Origin: HGM04593 sp964470845
Lineage (GTDB): Bacteria; Bacteroidota; Bacteroidia; Bacteroidales; Bacteroidaceae
DNA: 64,000 nucleotides
Reading direction: 5' to 3'
Assembly: GCA_964470845.1 (NCBI GenBank)
Contig: CAYYEL010000003.1
Location: 9,207 to 73,206 of the forward strand
The translations under genes and the position numbers were made by a program. Below are positions 9,031 through 17,433 of this stretch, one piece after another. Numbering within the stretch: the first letter of the stretch is position 1; every line of letters begins with the position of its first letter. Below the pieces are notes generated by a model. The model had not been told where the DNA came from and did no database searches. It worked only from the letters and a program-made list of their open reading frames with translations.

Positions 9031-9392
9031 AATAATTGCGGGTAAAAAGCATCACGTATATGTTCTATTCTGTGCCTTTCATCATTGCCAACAACAGTAA
9101 CAATGTCGAAACGTGTCTCAAGATCAATGCACTTGGCCTTAACGTATGCTTCGGCCGCAAGTACAAGGCGACGCTGTTTGAGTGGCGTTACAGCACAGCG
9201 TGCATCGCCAAAAGCCTCGCTGCTGCGTGTCTTGACCTCGACAAAAACAAGCACATCACGCTCTTGCGCCACAAGGTCAATCTCTTTGTGTCCGCTGCGC
9301 CAATTATATTCGCGAATAGCAAAGCCTTGCTGCATAAGATAGCGTGCCGCCAACATTTCGCCCTTATTTCCGAGTAAATTGTGTTCAGCCAT
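9027..9392 (-). CDS. yraN: YraN family (UPF0102) endonuclease-like protein
   Basis: 121 residues with the UPF0102 signature: GEMLAARYLMQQGF, YNWRSGHKEIDLVAQ and VFVEVKTRSSEAFG (the E-x-D and E-V-K residues of a PD-(D/E)XK nuclease fold), then KQRRLVLAAEAY. Function not settled; related to archaeal Holliday-junction resolvases in fold. First gene of the operon; TATCTTAGC a little upstream (near 9412-9421) is its likely -7 box. Confidence 0.88.
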   Translation of the reverse strand: MAEHNLLGNKGEMLAARYLMQQGFAIREYNWRSGHKEIDLVAQERDVLVFVEVKTRSSEAFGDARCAVTPLKQRRLVLAAEAYVKAKCIDLETRFDIVTVVGNDERHRIEHIRDAFYPQLL

Positions 9393-9511
9393 AAAAAAGC
9401 AACATTTATTGCGCTAAGATAGGCATTCCAAAAGCAAAAGGCAACAAAAAAGTTTGTTTTTAGAGCAACTAAAATGTAATTTTGCACAATAGAACATTAG
9501 CACACAAATAA

Positions 9512-9748
9512 ATGGCCCAGAAGAAAACTCCCCCTAAGGCAACTACTGCTCGCATACAACCCGCGCGACACAAACGTATTGTGTGCCTTGTGAGCGACGA
9601 AGAAAACAGAATTATAGACGAATATCTGAAAAAGCACAAAATAGCCAACAAGAGTAACTGGATGCGCGAGACACTGCTTGCGTTCATCTATAAGAATATC
9701 GACGAGGATTATCCAACCCTCTTCAATGAGCTTGAGATGAGACGTTGA
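9512..9748 (+). CDS. Small basic protein, ribbon-helix-helix-like
   Basis: 78 residues. A basic N-terminus (MAQKKTPPKATTARIQPAR) leads into a strand-helix-helix pattern: RIVCLVSDEENRIIDEYLKK then KSNWMRETLLAFIYK. This is the layout of RHH DNA-binding proteins and of the MobC-like fold. A chromosomal regulator seems likelier than a plasmid protein since no mobility genes are near. Upstream of tadA by 42 bases and possibly cotranscribed. Assignment is by pattern only. Confidence 0.5.
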   Translation: MAQKKTPPKATTARIQPARHKRIVCLVSDEENRIIDEYLKKHKIANKSNWMRETLLAFIYKNIDEDYPTLFNELEMRR

Positions 9749-9790
9749 ATTTAGAACATTCTTAACTAAACAAACTTTTAAAAAACAACA

Positions 9791-10231
9791 ATGGAAACAA
9801 ACAAAGATATATACTATATGCAACAAGCTCTTGCCGAGGCACGCAAAGCATACGAGCTCGGCGAGGTTCCCGTAGGCGCAGTAGTCGTGTGCAACGACCG
9901 TATAATAGCCCGCTGCCACAATCTTACCGAGACACTTAACGACGTTACCGCGCACGCCGAGATGCAAGCAATAACAGCCGCAGCCTCGTACATTGGAGGT
10001 AAATATCTTAACGATTGTACAATGTACGTATCAGTCGAGCCTTGCCCTATGTGCGCAGGCGCAATAGGATGGGCACAATTGGGACGCCTTGTTTATGGTG
10101 CCGACGATGAAAAGCGCGGCTACCGCCGTTTGGCTCCCGACGTACTGCACCCAAAGACCACTGTCGAGAATGGCCTCTGCGCGACAGAAGCTGCCGAGCT
10201 TATGAAATCATTCTTTAAAGAAAAGAGATAA
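9791..10231 (+). CDS. tadA: tRNA-specific adenosine deaminase
   Basis: 146 residues. Converts A34 to inosine in the anticodon of tRNA-Arg(ACG). The zinc site is complete: H55-A56-E57 (TAHAEMQAI) with C85 and C88 in PCPMC. VPVGAVVV precedes it and YGADDEKRGY follows. Length fits TadA, though other nucleoside deaminases share the motifs. A perfect hairpin terminator follows. Confidence 0.85.
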   Translation: METNKDIYYMQQALAEARKAYELGEVPVGAVVVCNDRIIARCHNLTETLNDVTAHAEMQAITAAASYIGGKYLNDCTMYVSVEPCPMCAGAIGWAQLGRLVYGADDEKRGYRRLAPDVLHPKTTVENGLCATEAAELMKSFFKEKR

Positions 10232-10240
10232 AAAATGCTA

Positions 10241-10279
10241 TTATAATAAAAGACGAGTAAAACTCGTCTTTTATTATAA
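10241..10279. terminator. Terminator after tadA (perfect hairpin)
   Basis: Two 18-base arms match exactly (TTATAATAAAAGACGAGT and its complement) around a three-base loop. The A- and T-rich ends allow it to work for both tadA and the converging DUF4834 gene. Confidence 0.8.
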
Positions 10280-10310
10280 GCCACTACACAAGGGGTAAAG
10301 GGAACATCTA

Positions 10311-10658
10311 TTACTTTACCTCCTCAAAATCGACATACTCGCCCTCGCTCTCATCTATAATTTTCTTACGCTTCCGGCGTTTATATTCAGCCTCGGGCGA
10401 ATAGTGCCACCCCGAGGCCGAGGAGTTGCGCCCCGAAGCATCGTCGCCGGCTCTTGAATCATTAGTATTATAAGTACCATTCTGCCTATTTTGGTTACCG
10501 TATGCACCGGTACTACGATAGCTGCCCGAAAAGCCCTTACCCCCGCTTTTGGTTATCCCAAAGAACGAGAGTATCCCTCTAATAACCGAAATAACCACTG
10601 TCGAGGCTATAATCAGTATAAAAATTCCAATAAATAGAAAAAATAAAATAAGACTCAT
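10311..10658 (-). CDS. DUF4834 family membrane protein
   Basis: 115 residues from the ATG at 10658. One N-terminal membrane helix (LILFFLFIGIFILIIASTVV) is followed by a Gly/Ser/Asn-rich linker and a basic-acidic tail with YKRRKRKKIIDESEG. This matches DUF4834, a Bacteroidales family of unknown function that usually sits downstream of pssA and psd, as here. Possibly linked to envelope or phospholipid metabolism by context only. Confidence 0.7.
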   Translation of the reverse strand: MSLILFFLFIGIFILIIASTVVISVIRGILSFFGITKSGGKGFSGSYRSTGAYGNQNRQNGTYNTNDSRAGDDASGRNSSASGWHYSPEAEYKRRKRKKIIDESEGEYVDFEEVK

Positions 10659-10794
10659 ACCTTTAATATAAATATACAACAGAAAGAATAGCACAAAGTT
10701 TCTGCGGTTCTTTCACACATTATACACTAAGGGTACTACAAAAATAATGCCATAGGGCTGTCGTGCCAAACTAAATAAGACAAATTTTCTTAAA

Positions 10795-11493
10795 TTACTT
10801 CTTAATAGATAGATAAACCGACAAAATGACATACCAAGCAATTATAGGCACGGCTGCGACAAGCCCTAAAGAGAGCATCGGCAATGCCACAATCAAGAAT
10901 ATGTAACGACGTCTGTTGGCACGCCACGCGATTCTTTTAAACTTAAGTGAGAACATCTTTATCTCGCTAACCAGCAGATACGATGTAAGGCTTATGAGTG
11001 CCAACATAAAGAACCATCCGGCATTAAGCCCCAACACCCAATCGCCAGCACCTGCAACAAGAGAGGCCCAGAAGAGAGCATTTGCAGGCGTAGGCAGTCC
11101 GATAAAAGATGTTGTCTGACGTGTGTCAATATTGAATTTAGCCAATCTGAGAGCCGAAAAAACTGCAATAAAGAATGCAGCATAGGGTAACATCCAAGCA
11201 ATTGGTTCGAGATAGACAGGATAGGCCAATTGTTGCATAAAGTTAAACACCATTGCCGCCGGTGCGAAGCCGAATGTTACATCGTCGGCAAGCGAGTCCA
11301 TCTCAACACCCATAGGTGAGCTCACGTGCAATAATCGTGCTGCCATTCCATCAAAAAAATCAAAAACAGCGCCTAATACAATAAATGCAAGAGCCCATAC
11401 AAAAGAGCCTTCAAATGCCATTGTACAAGCAATGCAACCCGAGAAAAGATTACAGCAGGTTATTGAGTTTGGTATATGCTTCTTAATAGACAT
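10795..11493 (-). CDS. pssA: CDP-diacylglycerol--serine O-phosphatidyltransferase
   Basis: 232 residues, integral membrane enzyme making phosphatidylserine from CDP-diacylglycerol and serine. The CDP-alcohol motif DGx2ARx8Gx3Dx3D is intact (FDGMAARLLHVSSPMGVEMD then SLADD). About six hydrophobic segments. Lies 10 bases downstream of psd, the enzyme for the next step, so the pair supplies phosphatidylethanolamine. Confidence 0.93.
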   Translation of the reverse strand: MSIKKHIPNSITCCNLFSGCIACTMAFEGSFVWALAFIVLGAVFDFFDGMAARLLHVSSPMGVEMDSLADDVTFGFAPAAMVFNFMQQLAYPVYLEPIAWMLPYAAFFIAVFSALRLAKFNIDTRQTTSFIGLPTPANALFWASLVAGAGDWVLGLNAGWFFMLALISLTSYLLVSEIKMFSLKFKRIAWRANRRRYIFLIVALPMLSLGLVAAVPIIAWYVILSVYLSIKK

Positions 11494-11503
11494 ATCCTTG
11501 TAC

Positions 11504-12190
11504 TTATTTTAGTTTAGCAATTACAGTCTCGTTTCCAACGGTTTTTTGCTCAAGATCGACAAATATCTCGGCATCCAAAGGCAGATATACGTCAACACGC
11601 GAACCGAATTTTATAAAACCCATATGTTCGTCTATGTAACACTCCTCGCCAACCTCGGCGTATGTAACTATGCGTCGCGCCATAGCACCCGCTACCTGAC
11701 GTACAAGCACCTCGGTATTATCCTCGGTACGGATAACAACCAGTGAGCGCTCGTTCTCGGTGCTTGCTTTGGGCAACCAAGCTTTATGGAAACGACCACT
11801 CATATGCTCGACGCGCACCACTGTTCCCTCAACAGGATACCAATTGGCGTGCACATTCATAGGGCTCATAAATATCGAGACCATTATTCTATAATCCTTA
11901 AAGTGGTCGGGCTCAAAGACCTTCTCGACCACAACTACTCTACCGTCGGCAGGTGCAACCACCATCTTCTCGGTATCACCCTCGAAAATACGCTTAGGGC
12001 TGCGGAAGAAATTCACCATAAGCAAATAGACAAACAGTGAAATACCTGAAATTGCAATATTTAAAACCTCGATAGGTATAAGATACCAACACAAAGCATT
12101 AACAAGCAGAAACAGCACACAAGTTGTAACAAGGATGCTTGTACCCTCTCTGTGGATACGCATCTTTTTTATCTTTCTTATTCTTTTCAT
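11504..12190 (-). CDS. psd: Phosphatidylserine decarboxylase proenzyme
   Basis: 228 residues, the short Bacteroidota type. It decarboxylates phosphatidylserine to phosphatidylethanolamine. Two N-terminal membrane helices, then APADGRVVVVE, FMSPMNVHANWYPVEG and, near the end, MGFIKFGSRVDVYLP. The Gly-Ser of FGSR is the self-cleavage site that produces the pyruvoyl cofactor. Cotranscribed with pssA. A minus-strand box TATTTTTG at 12216-12223 is the likely promoter. Confidence 0.93.
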   Translation of the reverse strand: MKRIRKIKKMRIHREGTSILVTTCVLFLLVNALCWYLIPIEVLNIAISGISLFVYLLMVNFFRSPKRIFEGDTEKMVVAPADGRVVVVEKVFEPDHFKDYRIMVSIFMSPMNVHANWYPVEGTVVRVEHMSGRFHKAWLPKASTENERSLVVIRTEDNTEVLVRQVAGAMARRIVTYAEVGEECYIDEHMGFIKFGSRVDVYLPLDAEIFVDLEQKTVGNETVIAKLK

Positions 12191-12508
12191 TTAATGTCGG
12201 TTGAGTTTGTAAGCACAAAAATAGTCAGAATTTGTTAAACGCCCAACAAAAAAGGACAAAAAAGAGCATTTGAACGGCCATAAATAGTTTTTTTTGCAGC
12301 CGTAACAAAAAATAACAGTTTCTAACAATGATTAGCAACACTTAAACAGTAATAAAAGTTGCTGGTTGAAAACTTTTTTTTAAAAACAATTATGCAATAT
12401 GGGCGATTGCTATTATCTTTGCTACCCGACCCAATATACATCTAAGAAAATCTTATACAAATTGATACAGTAACCCCATAAAACAAAAAAAAAGGAATAA
12501 GCTAAAAT
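12191..12508. promoter_or_regulatory. Divergent promoter region psd / dnaE
   Basis: 318 bases without a gene. On the minus strand TATTTTTG (12216-12223) faces psd. On the plus strand TATCTTTGC near 12413 faces dnaE, leaving a leader of about 85 bases. The rest is AT-rich and I see no riboswitch or clear operator in it. Confidence 0.5.
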
Positions 12509-15500
12509 ATGCAAGACTTTGTTCATCTACACGTACACACACAATACTCGATTCTCGATGGCCAAGCATCGGTGAAGCGTCTCGTCGATAAAGCTATTGC
12601 CGACGGGATGAAAGGCATTGCCGTAACCGACCACGGAAATATGATGGCCATAAAAGAATTCTACAACTACGTTAATAAGGTAAACAAAGGCAAGGCCGAC
12701 AACGAAAAATTCAAGCCCATCATCGGTTGCGAGGTATATGTAGCCGAACGTCGCCTTTTTAACCGCGAGCAGAAAGAGGATATGCGCGGACACCACCTCG
12801 TGCTGTTGGCCAAGAACAAACAAGGCTATCACAATCTCATAAAAATTGTATCAAAAGGCTGGTCCGAGGGCTACTACTACACCCCGCGAACCGATAAAGT
12901 AGAACTCGAAAAATACAAAGAAGGCCTAATCGTCTGCTCGGCCTGTTTGGGAGGCGAGATTCCACAACTCATAAGACAGGGCAAATTACAGGAAGCCGAG
13001 GATGCTGTCAATTGGTACAAGAGCATCTTTGGCGAGGATTATTATCTTGAGCTCCAACTGCATAAAGCCACCGTCGAGCGTGCCAACCACGAGGTTTACG
13101 GCATACAATTAGCAGTGAACGAGAAAATTAAAGAGCTTAGCCGCAAATGCGGAGTAAAACTCGTGTGCACCAACGACGTACACTTTGTCGATGAAGAGAA
13201 TGCCGAGGCGCACGACCGCCTCATCTGCCTGAGCACCGGCAAAGACCTTGACGACCCCAAACGAATGCTCTACTCCAAGCAAGAGTGGATGAAGACAAAA
13301 GAGGAGATGAACGCCATCTTCGGCGACGACGCACCCGAGAGCCTCAGCAATACAATCGAGGTGTGCGACAAGGTCGAATTTTACAGCATCGACAACGCCC
13401 CCATTATGCCCAACTTTGCAATTCCCGAAGAGTTTGGCACCGAGGAGCTCTACCGCCAAAAATTCACCCACCAAGACCTATTCGACGAGTTTACACGCGA
13501 CGAGAAAGGCAACGTAGTACTCTCGCAAGAGGAGGCCGAAAAGAAAATAAAGAAATTGGGCGGATACGAAAAACTCTACCGCATAAAACTCGAAGGCGAC
13601 TATCTGCGCAAGCTCACATACGACGGAGCAAAAAAATGCTATCCCAAGCCCTTCTCGCAAGAGCTCACCGACCGCATCGACTTTGAGCTTCATATTATGA
13701 AGACAATGGGCTTTCCCGGTTACTTCCTTATAGTGCAAGACTTTATCCGCGCCGCACGCGAGCAGCTGGGTGTAGCCGTCGGCCCGGGCCGCGGCTCGGC
13801 AGCCGGCAGCGTCGTTGCCTATTGCCTCGAAATTACCCGTGTCGATCCTATAAAATACGACCTACTGTTCGAGCGTTTTTTGAACCCTGACCGAATATCA
13901 CTCCCCGATATTGACGTCGATTTTGACGACGACGGTCGCGGCGAAGTGCTCAAATGGGTAACAGAGAAATATGGACAAGAGAAAGTCGCCCACATTATCA
14001 CATACGGTACAATGGCCACCAAATTGGCCATAAAAGATGTTGCCCGTGTGCAAAAAGTGCCATTGGAGACCTCGAACCGACTGTGCAAGGCAATTCCCGA
14101 CCGTCTGCCCGACGGAAAGAAGATGAATCTGCCCAATGCAATTGCCGCAGTGCCCGAGTTGCGCGAGGCCGAGGCCTCGCCCGACCCATTATTGCGCGAC
14201 ACCATCCGCTTTGCAAAGATGCTCGAAGGCAACGTGCGCAACACAGGCGTACACGCCTGCGGAACAATTATCTGTCGCGACGATATAACCGACCACGTCC
14301 CCATAAGCATCGCCGAGGATAAAGAGACCGGCGAAAAACTCCTTGTAACACAATACGAGGGCAGTGTAATTGAAGAGACAGGCCTCATAAAAATGGACTT
14401 TTTAGGTCTGAAAACCCTATCGGTAATAAACGAAGCACTCGAAAACATCAAACAGAGTTTGGGCGAGGAGGTAAACATTGACAAAATCCCCATCGACGAC
14501 GAGCTCACCTACAGCCTCTACTGCAAAGGAAACACAATAGGAACATTCCAGTTCGAGTCGCCCGGAATGCAGAAATACCTGCGCGAGCTACAGCCCAGCA
14601 CATTCGAGGACCTCATAGCAATGAATGCCCTCTACCGTCCCGGCCCGATGGATTATATCCCCGACTTTATACAACGCAAACACAACCCCGAGCTTGTAAA
14701 GTACGACCTTCCCTGTATGGAAAAGTACTTGAAAGACACCTACGGAATCACCGTCTATCAAGAGCAGGTGATGCTCCTCTCGCGCCTGCTGGCCAATTTC
14801 ACCCGCGGCGAGAGCGACACGTTGCGTAAAGCTATGGGAAAAAAGCTGAAAGAGAAACTCGACGAGCTTAAGCCAAAATTCATAAAGGGAGGACAATCCA
14901 ACGGCCACCCCGCCGACACACTCGAAAAAATTTGGGCCGATTGGGAGAAATTCGCCTCATACGCATTCAATAAATCGCACGCCACCTGCTACTCGTGGGT
15001 AGCCTACCAGACAGCCTATCTGAAAGCCCACTACCCCTCGCAGTATATGGCCGGTGCACTGAGCCGCAACCTCTCGAACATAACAGAAATCACCAAGCTG
15101 ATGCAAGAGTGCACCGCTATGGGAATAAAAGTATTGGGTCCCGACGTAAACGAGTCGCGCCGTAAATTCAGCGTAAACAAACAAGGACACATACGTTTCG
15201 GACTATGCGCCGTAAAAGGCGTGGGCGAGAATGCCGTACAGAGTATCATTGACGAGCGCGAAGCCAACGGCCCGTTTACCACAATTTTCGACTTTGTCGA
15301 GCGCGTGAATCTGACAGCCTGCAACCGTAAGAACCTTGAGTGTTTAGCACTCTCGGGAGCATTTGACGAGCTTGCGGGTGGCATTGAGCGCGAGCAATAT
15401 ATGGGTACGAACAGCAAGGGCGAACAATTCCTCGAAGCGCTTGTAAAATATGGCAACCGCTTCCAGATGGACAAAAATATGTCGCAAATGTCGCTCTTCG

Positions 15501-16207
15501 GCGAGCAGGGAATGGCCGAAATTCCCCACCCCGAAATTCCCGAAGGGGGCAATTGGAGCACACTTGAGCGTCTGAACCGCGAGCGCGAGCTTGTAGGCAT
15601 TTATCTATCGGCCCACCCTCTTGACGAGTATGCCCTCGTGCTCAACGAATTCTGCAACACAAAAGCCGAAGAGTTTGCCAATATCGACAACCTTAAAAAC
15701 CGCAAGGTAACATTCGGCGGCATTGTCAGCGAAGCTCCCCGCACAGGACAGACGAAACGTGGCAACCCCTTTGGTATTGTAAAAATTGAAGATTTCAGCG
15801 GTACCGCCGAGTTTCCATTTTTTGGCGACGAGTGGATACAAAAATCGTCCTACTTTGCCCCCGGTACATTCCTTTATATCACAGGCAGTTGCCAACCAAA
15901 GAAGTGGAAACCCGAGGAGCTTGAATTTGCCATAAGCAGCATACAATTGTTACCCGACGTAAAAGAAGAGATTGTAAAGAGTATTACAATATCATTCGAG
16001 ATAATGAATCTGACACAAGATATATACGAGCACATATCCGATTATATCGAGCAGCATCCGGGCAACAGCAAACTACAATTCAATATAAAAGATGCCGAGA
16101 ATGGATTCTCACTTGAGCTTGTATCGCACAAGCGAGGTATCACCGTCGAGCAGGAATTGATAGACTATATAAAATCTTTACCCGATATTGAATATAAACT
16201 TAATTGA
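12509..16207 (+). CDS. dnaE: DNA polymerase III alpha subunit
   Basis: 1232 residues, the replicative polymerase. An N-terminal PHP domain starts at residue 4 (VHLHVHTQYSILDG, then TDHGNMMA). The polymerase active site contains VGPGRGSAAGSVVAY and the catalytic aspartates in LPDIDVDFDDDGRGEV near residue 467. YQEQVMLLSRLLANFTRGE and SYAFNKSHATCYSWVAYQTA belong to the palm and finger regions. The C-terminal part has the helix-hairpin-helix and OB fold (NRKVTFGGIVSEAPRT near 1070). DnaE1 type, no proofreading exonuclease domain. trxA follows after 21 bases. Confidence 0.97.
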   Translation: MQDFVHLHVHTQYSILDGQASVKRLVDKAIADGMKGIAVTDHGNMMAIKEFYNYVNKVNKGKADNEKFKPIIGCEVYVAERRLFNREQKEDMRGHHLVLLAKNKQGYHNLIKIVSKGWSEGYYYTPRTDKVELEKYKEGLIVCSACLGGEIPQLIRQGKLQEAEDAVNWYKSIFGEDYYLELQLHKATVERANHEVYGIQLAVNEKIKELSRKCGVKLVCTNDVHFVDEENAEAHDRLICLSTGKDLDDPKRMLYSKQEWMKTKEEMNAIFGDDAPESLSNTIEVCDKVEFYSIDNAPIMPNFAIPEEFGTEELYRQKFTHQDLFDEFTRDEKGNVVLSQEEAEKKIKKLGGYEKLYRIKLEGDYLRKLTYDGAKKCYPKPFSQELTDRIDFELHIMKTMGFPGYFLIVQDFIRAAREQLGVAVGPGRGSAAGSVVAYCLEITRVDPIKYDLLFERFLNPDRISLPDIDVDFDDDGRGEVLKWVTEKYGQEKVAHIITYGTMATKLAIKDVARVQKVPLETSNRLCKAIPDRLPDGKKMNLPNAIAAVPELREAEASPDPLLRDTIRFAKMLEGNVRNTGVHACGTIICRDDITDHVPISIAEDKETGEKLLVTQYEGSVIEETGLIKMDFLGLKTLSVINEALENIKQSLGEEVNIDKIPIDDELTYSLYCKGNTIGTFQFESPGMQKYLRELQPSTFEDLIAMNALYRPGPMDYIPDFIQRKHNPELVKYDLPCMEKYLKDTYGITVYQEQVMLLSRLLANFTRGESDTLRKAMGKKLKEKLDELKPKFIKGGQSNGHPADTLEKIWADWEKFASYAFNKSHATCYSWVAYQTAYLKAHYPSQYMAGALSRNLSNITEITKLMQECTAMGIKVLGPDVNESRRKFSVNKQGHIRFGLCAVKGVGENAVQSIIDEREANGPFTTIFDFVERVNLTACNRKNLECLALSGAFDELAGGIEREQYMGTNSKGEQFLEALVKYGNRFQMDKNMSQMSLFGEQGMAEIPHPEIPEGGNWSTLERLNRERELVGIYLSAHPLDEYALVLNEFCNTKAEEFANIDNLKNRKVTFGGIVSEAPRTGQTKRGNPFGIVKIEDFSGTAEFPFFGDEWIQKSSYFAPGTFLYITGSCQPKKWKPEELEFAISSIQLLPDVKEEIVKSITISFEIMNLTQDIYEHISDYIEQHPGNSKLQFNIKDAENGFSLELVSHKRGITVEQELIDYIKSLPDIEYKLN

Positions 16208-16228
16208 TAACCCTAAAAAACAAGAAAA

Positions 16229-16546
16229 ATGGAAGTAATTGTAACAGACAGCAATGCAAAGGAATTTTTGGCAACAGAATTGCCTATCGTAATTGATTTT
16301 AGCGCAACGTGGTGCGGCCCTTGCCGCCAGCTTGCCCCCATCATCGACGAGCTTGCCAAGGAGTATGACGGACGCATCACAGTGGGTAAATGCGACATTG
16401 AAGAGGCAGTTGACCTCACCGATGAGTACAACATCCGCAATGTTCCCACTGTACTCTTCATTAAGAACGGCGAGGTTGTGAATAAATTTGTAGGTTCTAA
16501 GTCAAAGGCCGACGTTCAGAAACTCTTCGACGCACTATTGGCATAA
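16229..16546 (+). CDS. trxA: Thioredoxin
   Basis: 105 residues, cytoplasmic dithiol-disulfide oxidoreductase. The active site W28-C-G-P-C32 is intact (SATWCGPCRQLAP). The cis-proline is in NVPTVLFIKNGEVV. Length and ending (DVQKLFDALLA) are standard. The dnaE-trxA order is common in Bacteroidales. Confidence 0.95.
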   Translation: MEVIVTDSNAKEFLATELPIVIDFSATWCGPCRQLAPIIDELAKEYDGRITVGKCDIEEAVDLTDEYNIRNVPTVLFIKNGEVVNKFVGSKSKADVQKLFDALLA

Positions 16547-16561
16547 TAACAAGCTGGCACT

Positions 16562-16882
16562 ATGCAAAATGATGAGTTTGCAATGGAAGACCTCGACGAC
16601 GAGAAAACCATTGCATATATACGCGAAAGACTGCCTCAAGAGCTGAAAGAAAAATTCAGCGACGACGATTTTTACTACATCTTGGATACCATTTACGACT
16701 ACTACGACAAGAGCGGTATTCTTGACTCGGGTGGCGAGTTTATTGACATCGACATTAACGACATTGCCCAATTTGTAGCAAAAGAGGCCAAAAAGAACAA
16801 AATCGGCAATTACGACCCCGATGAGCTATTCTTTATAATCGAAGGCGAGCTCGAATATAATGGAATTCTTGACGAGGAGTAA
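16562..16882 (+). CDS. Small acidic protein of unknown function
   Basis: 106 residues, very acidic (MEDLDDEKTIAYIRERL, FSDDDFYYILDTIYDYYDK, EFIDIDINDIAQFV, LEYNGILDEE). It looks like an all-helical soluble protein and lacks cysteines and a signal peptide. It follows trxA by 15 bases and ends at a strong terminator, so it is the third gene of the dnaE operon. The same position in related genomes usually holds a hypothetical protein. No function recognised. Confidence 0.7.
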   Translation: MQNDEFAMEDLDDEKTIAYIRERLPQELKEKFSDDDFYYILDTIYDYYDKSGILDSGGEFIDIDINDIAQFVAKEAKKNKIGNYDPDELFFIIEGELEYNGILDEE

Positions 16883-16890
16883 AAACATTT

Positions 16891-16939
16891 TATATAAAGC
16901 GACCGAGAGCTTGATTATTGCTCTCGGTCGCTTTATATA
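16891..16939. terminator. Terminator after the dnaE operon
   Basis: Twenty-base arms from TATATAAAGCGACCGAGAGC and its exact complement, nine-base loop. Symmetrical, so it can stop transcription from both sides. Confidence 0.85.
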
Positions 16940-16970
16940 TGACACTAAACAAGTTTACTGAACTGCGGCT

Positions 16971-17240
16971 CTAACAGCCCGTACCGTCAATCCTCATCAA
17001 GCCATATCTATCGGGCCCGTTGGGATTATCGCAATAAACGACCTTGTCCTCAAAGAAGATATCGTCTGTATAGCCATCAGAGCCATAGATTCGTTCCCAA
17101 ACATAAGCATCGAGATGCGAAAAGATTTCTTTTAAATCGAGGTCGAGAATCACCAAATGACCATCATCGGTTCTTTTCACCAAATAGTCCATTTTATGAC
17201 ACTTATCAAAATTCAACAGATTATCTTTGATGCTCCACAC
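16971..17240 (-). pseudogene. Hypothetical protein, probably a remnant of a longer gene
   Basis: 89 residues (MDYLVKRTDDGHLVILDLDL, WERIYGSDGYTDDIF, GPDRYGLMRIDGTGC) recalling WG-repeat-like sequence. The frame stays protein-like upstream of the ATG (REITLYRHGYYGTYDDNSRE) until an in-frame TAG at 17301-17303, before which RYKREDIDLLLG still looks coding until another TAG at 17346-17348. This suggests a decayed gene. A short functional protein starting at 17240 cannot be excluded. Between 17349 and 17433 I see nothing. Confidence 0.4.
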
Positions 17241-17433
17241 CTCTCTTGAATTATCATCGTATGTACCATAATAACCGTGGCGGTAGAGAGTAATCTCACG
17301 CTAGCCCAACAGCAGGTCAATATCCTCCCTTTTGTATCTATAAGTCTATATTTTATGTCTCAAAGAATTCCGAGAGCTGTTATTATATTCATCGTAACGC
17401 TCGTTTGTTTGCGCTAATAAACAGTTAATACGT

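Noticed and set aside
9512..9748. MobC-type mobilisation protein
   Set aside because: The RHH-like fold fits, but there is no relaxase, origin of transfer or other mobility gene nearby, so a chromosomal regulator is likelier.
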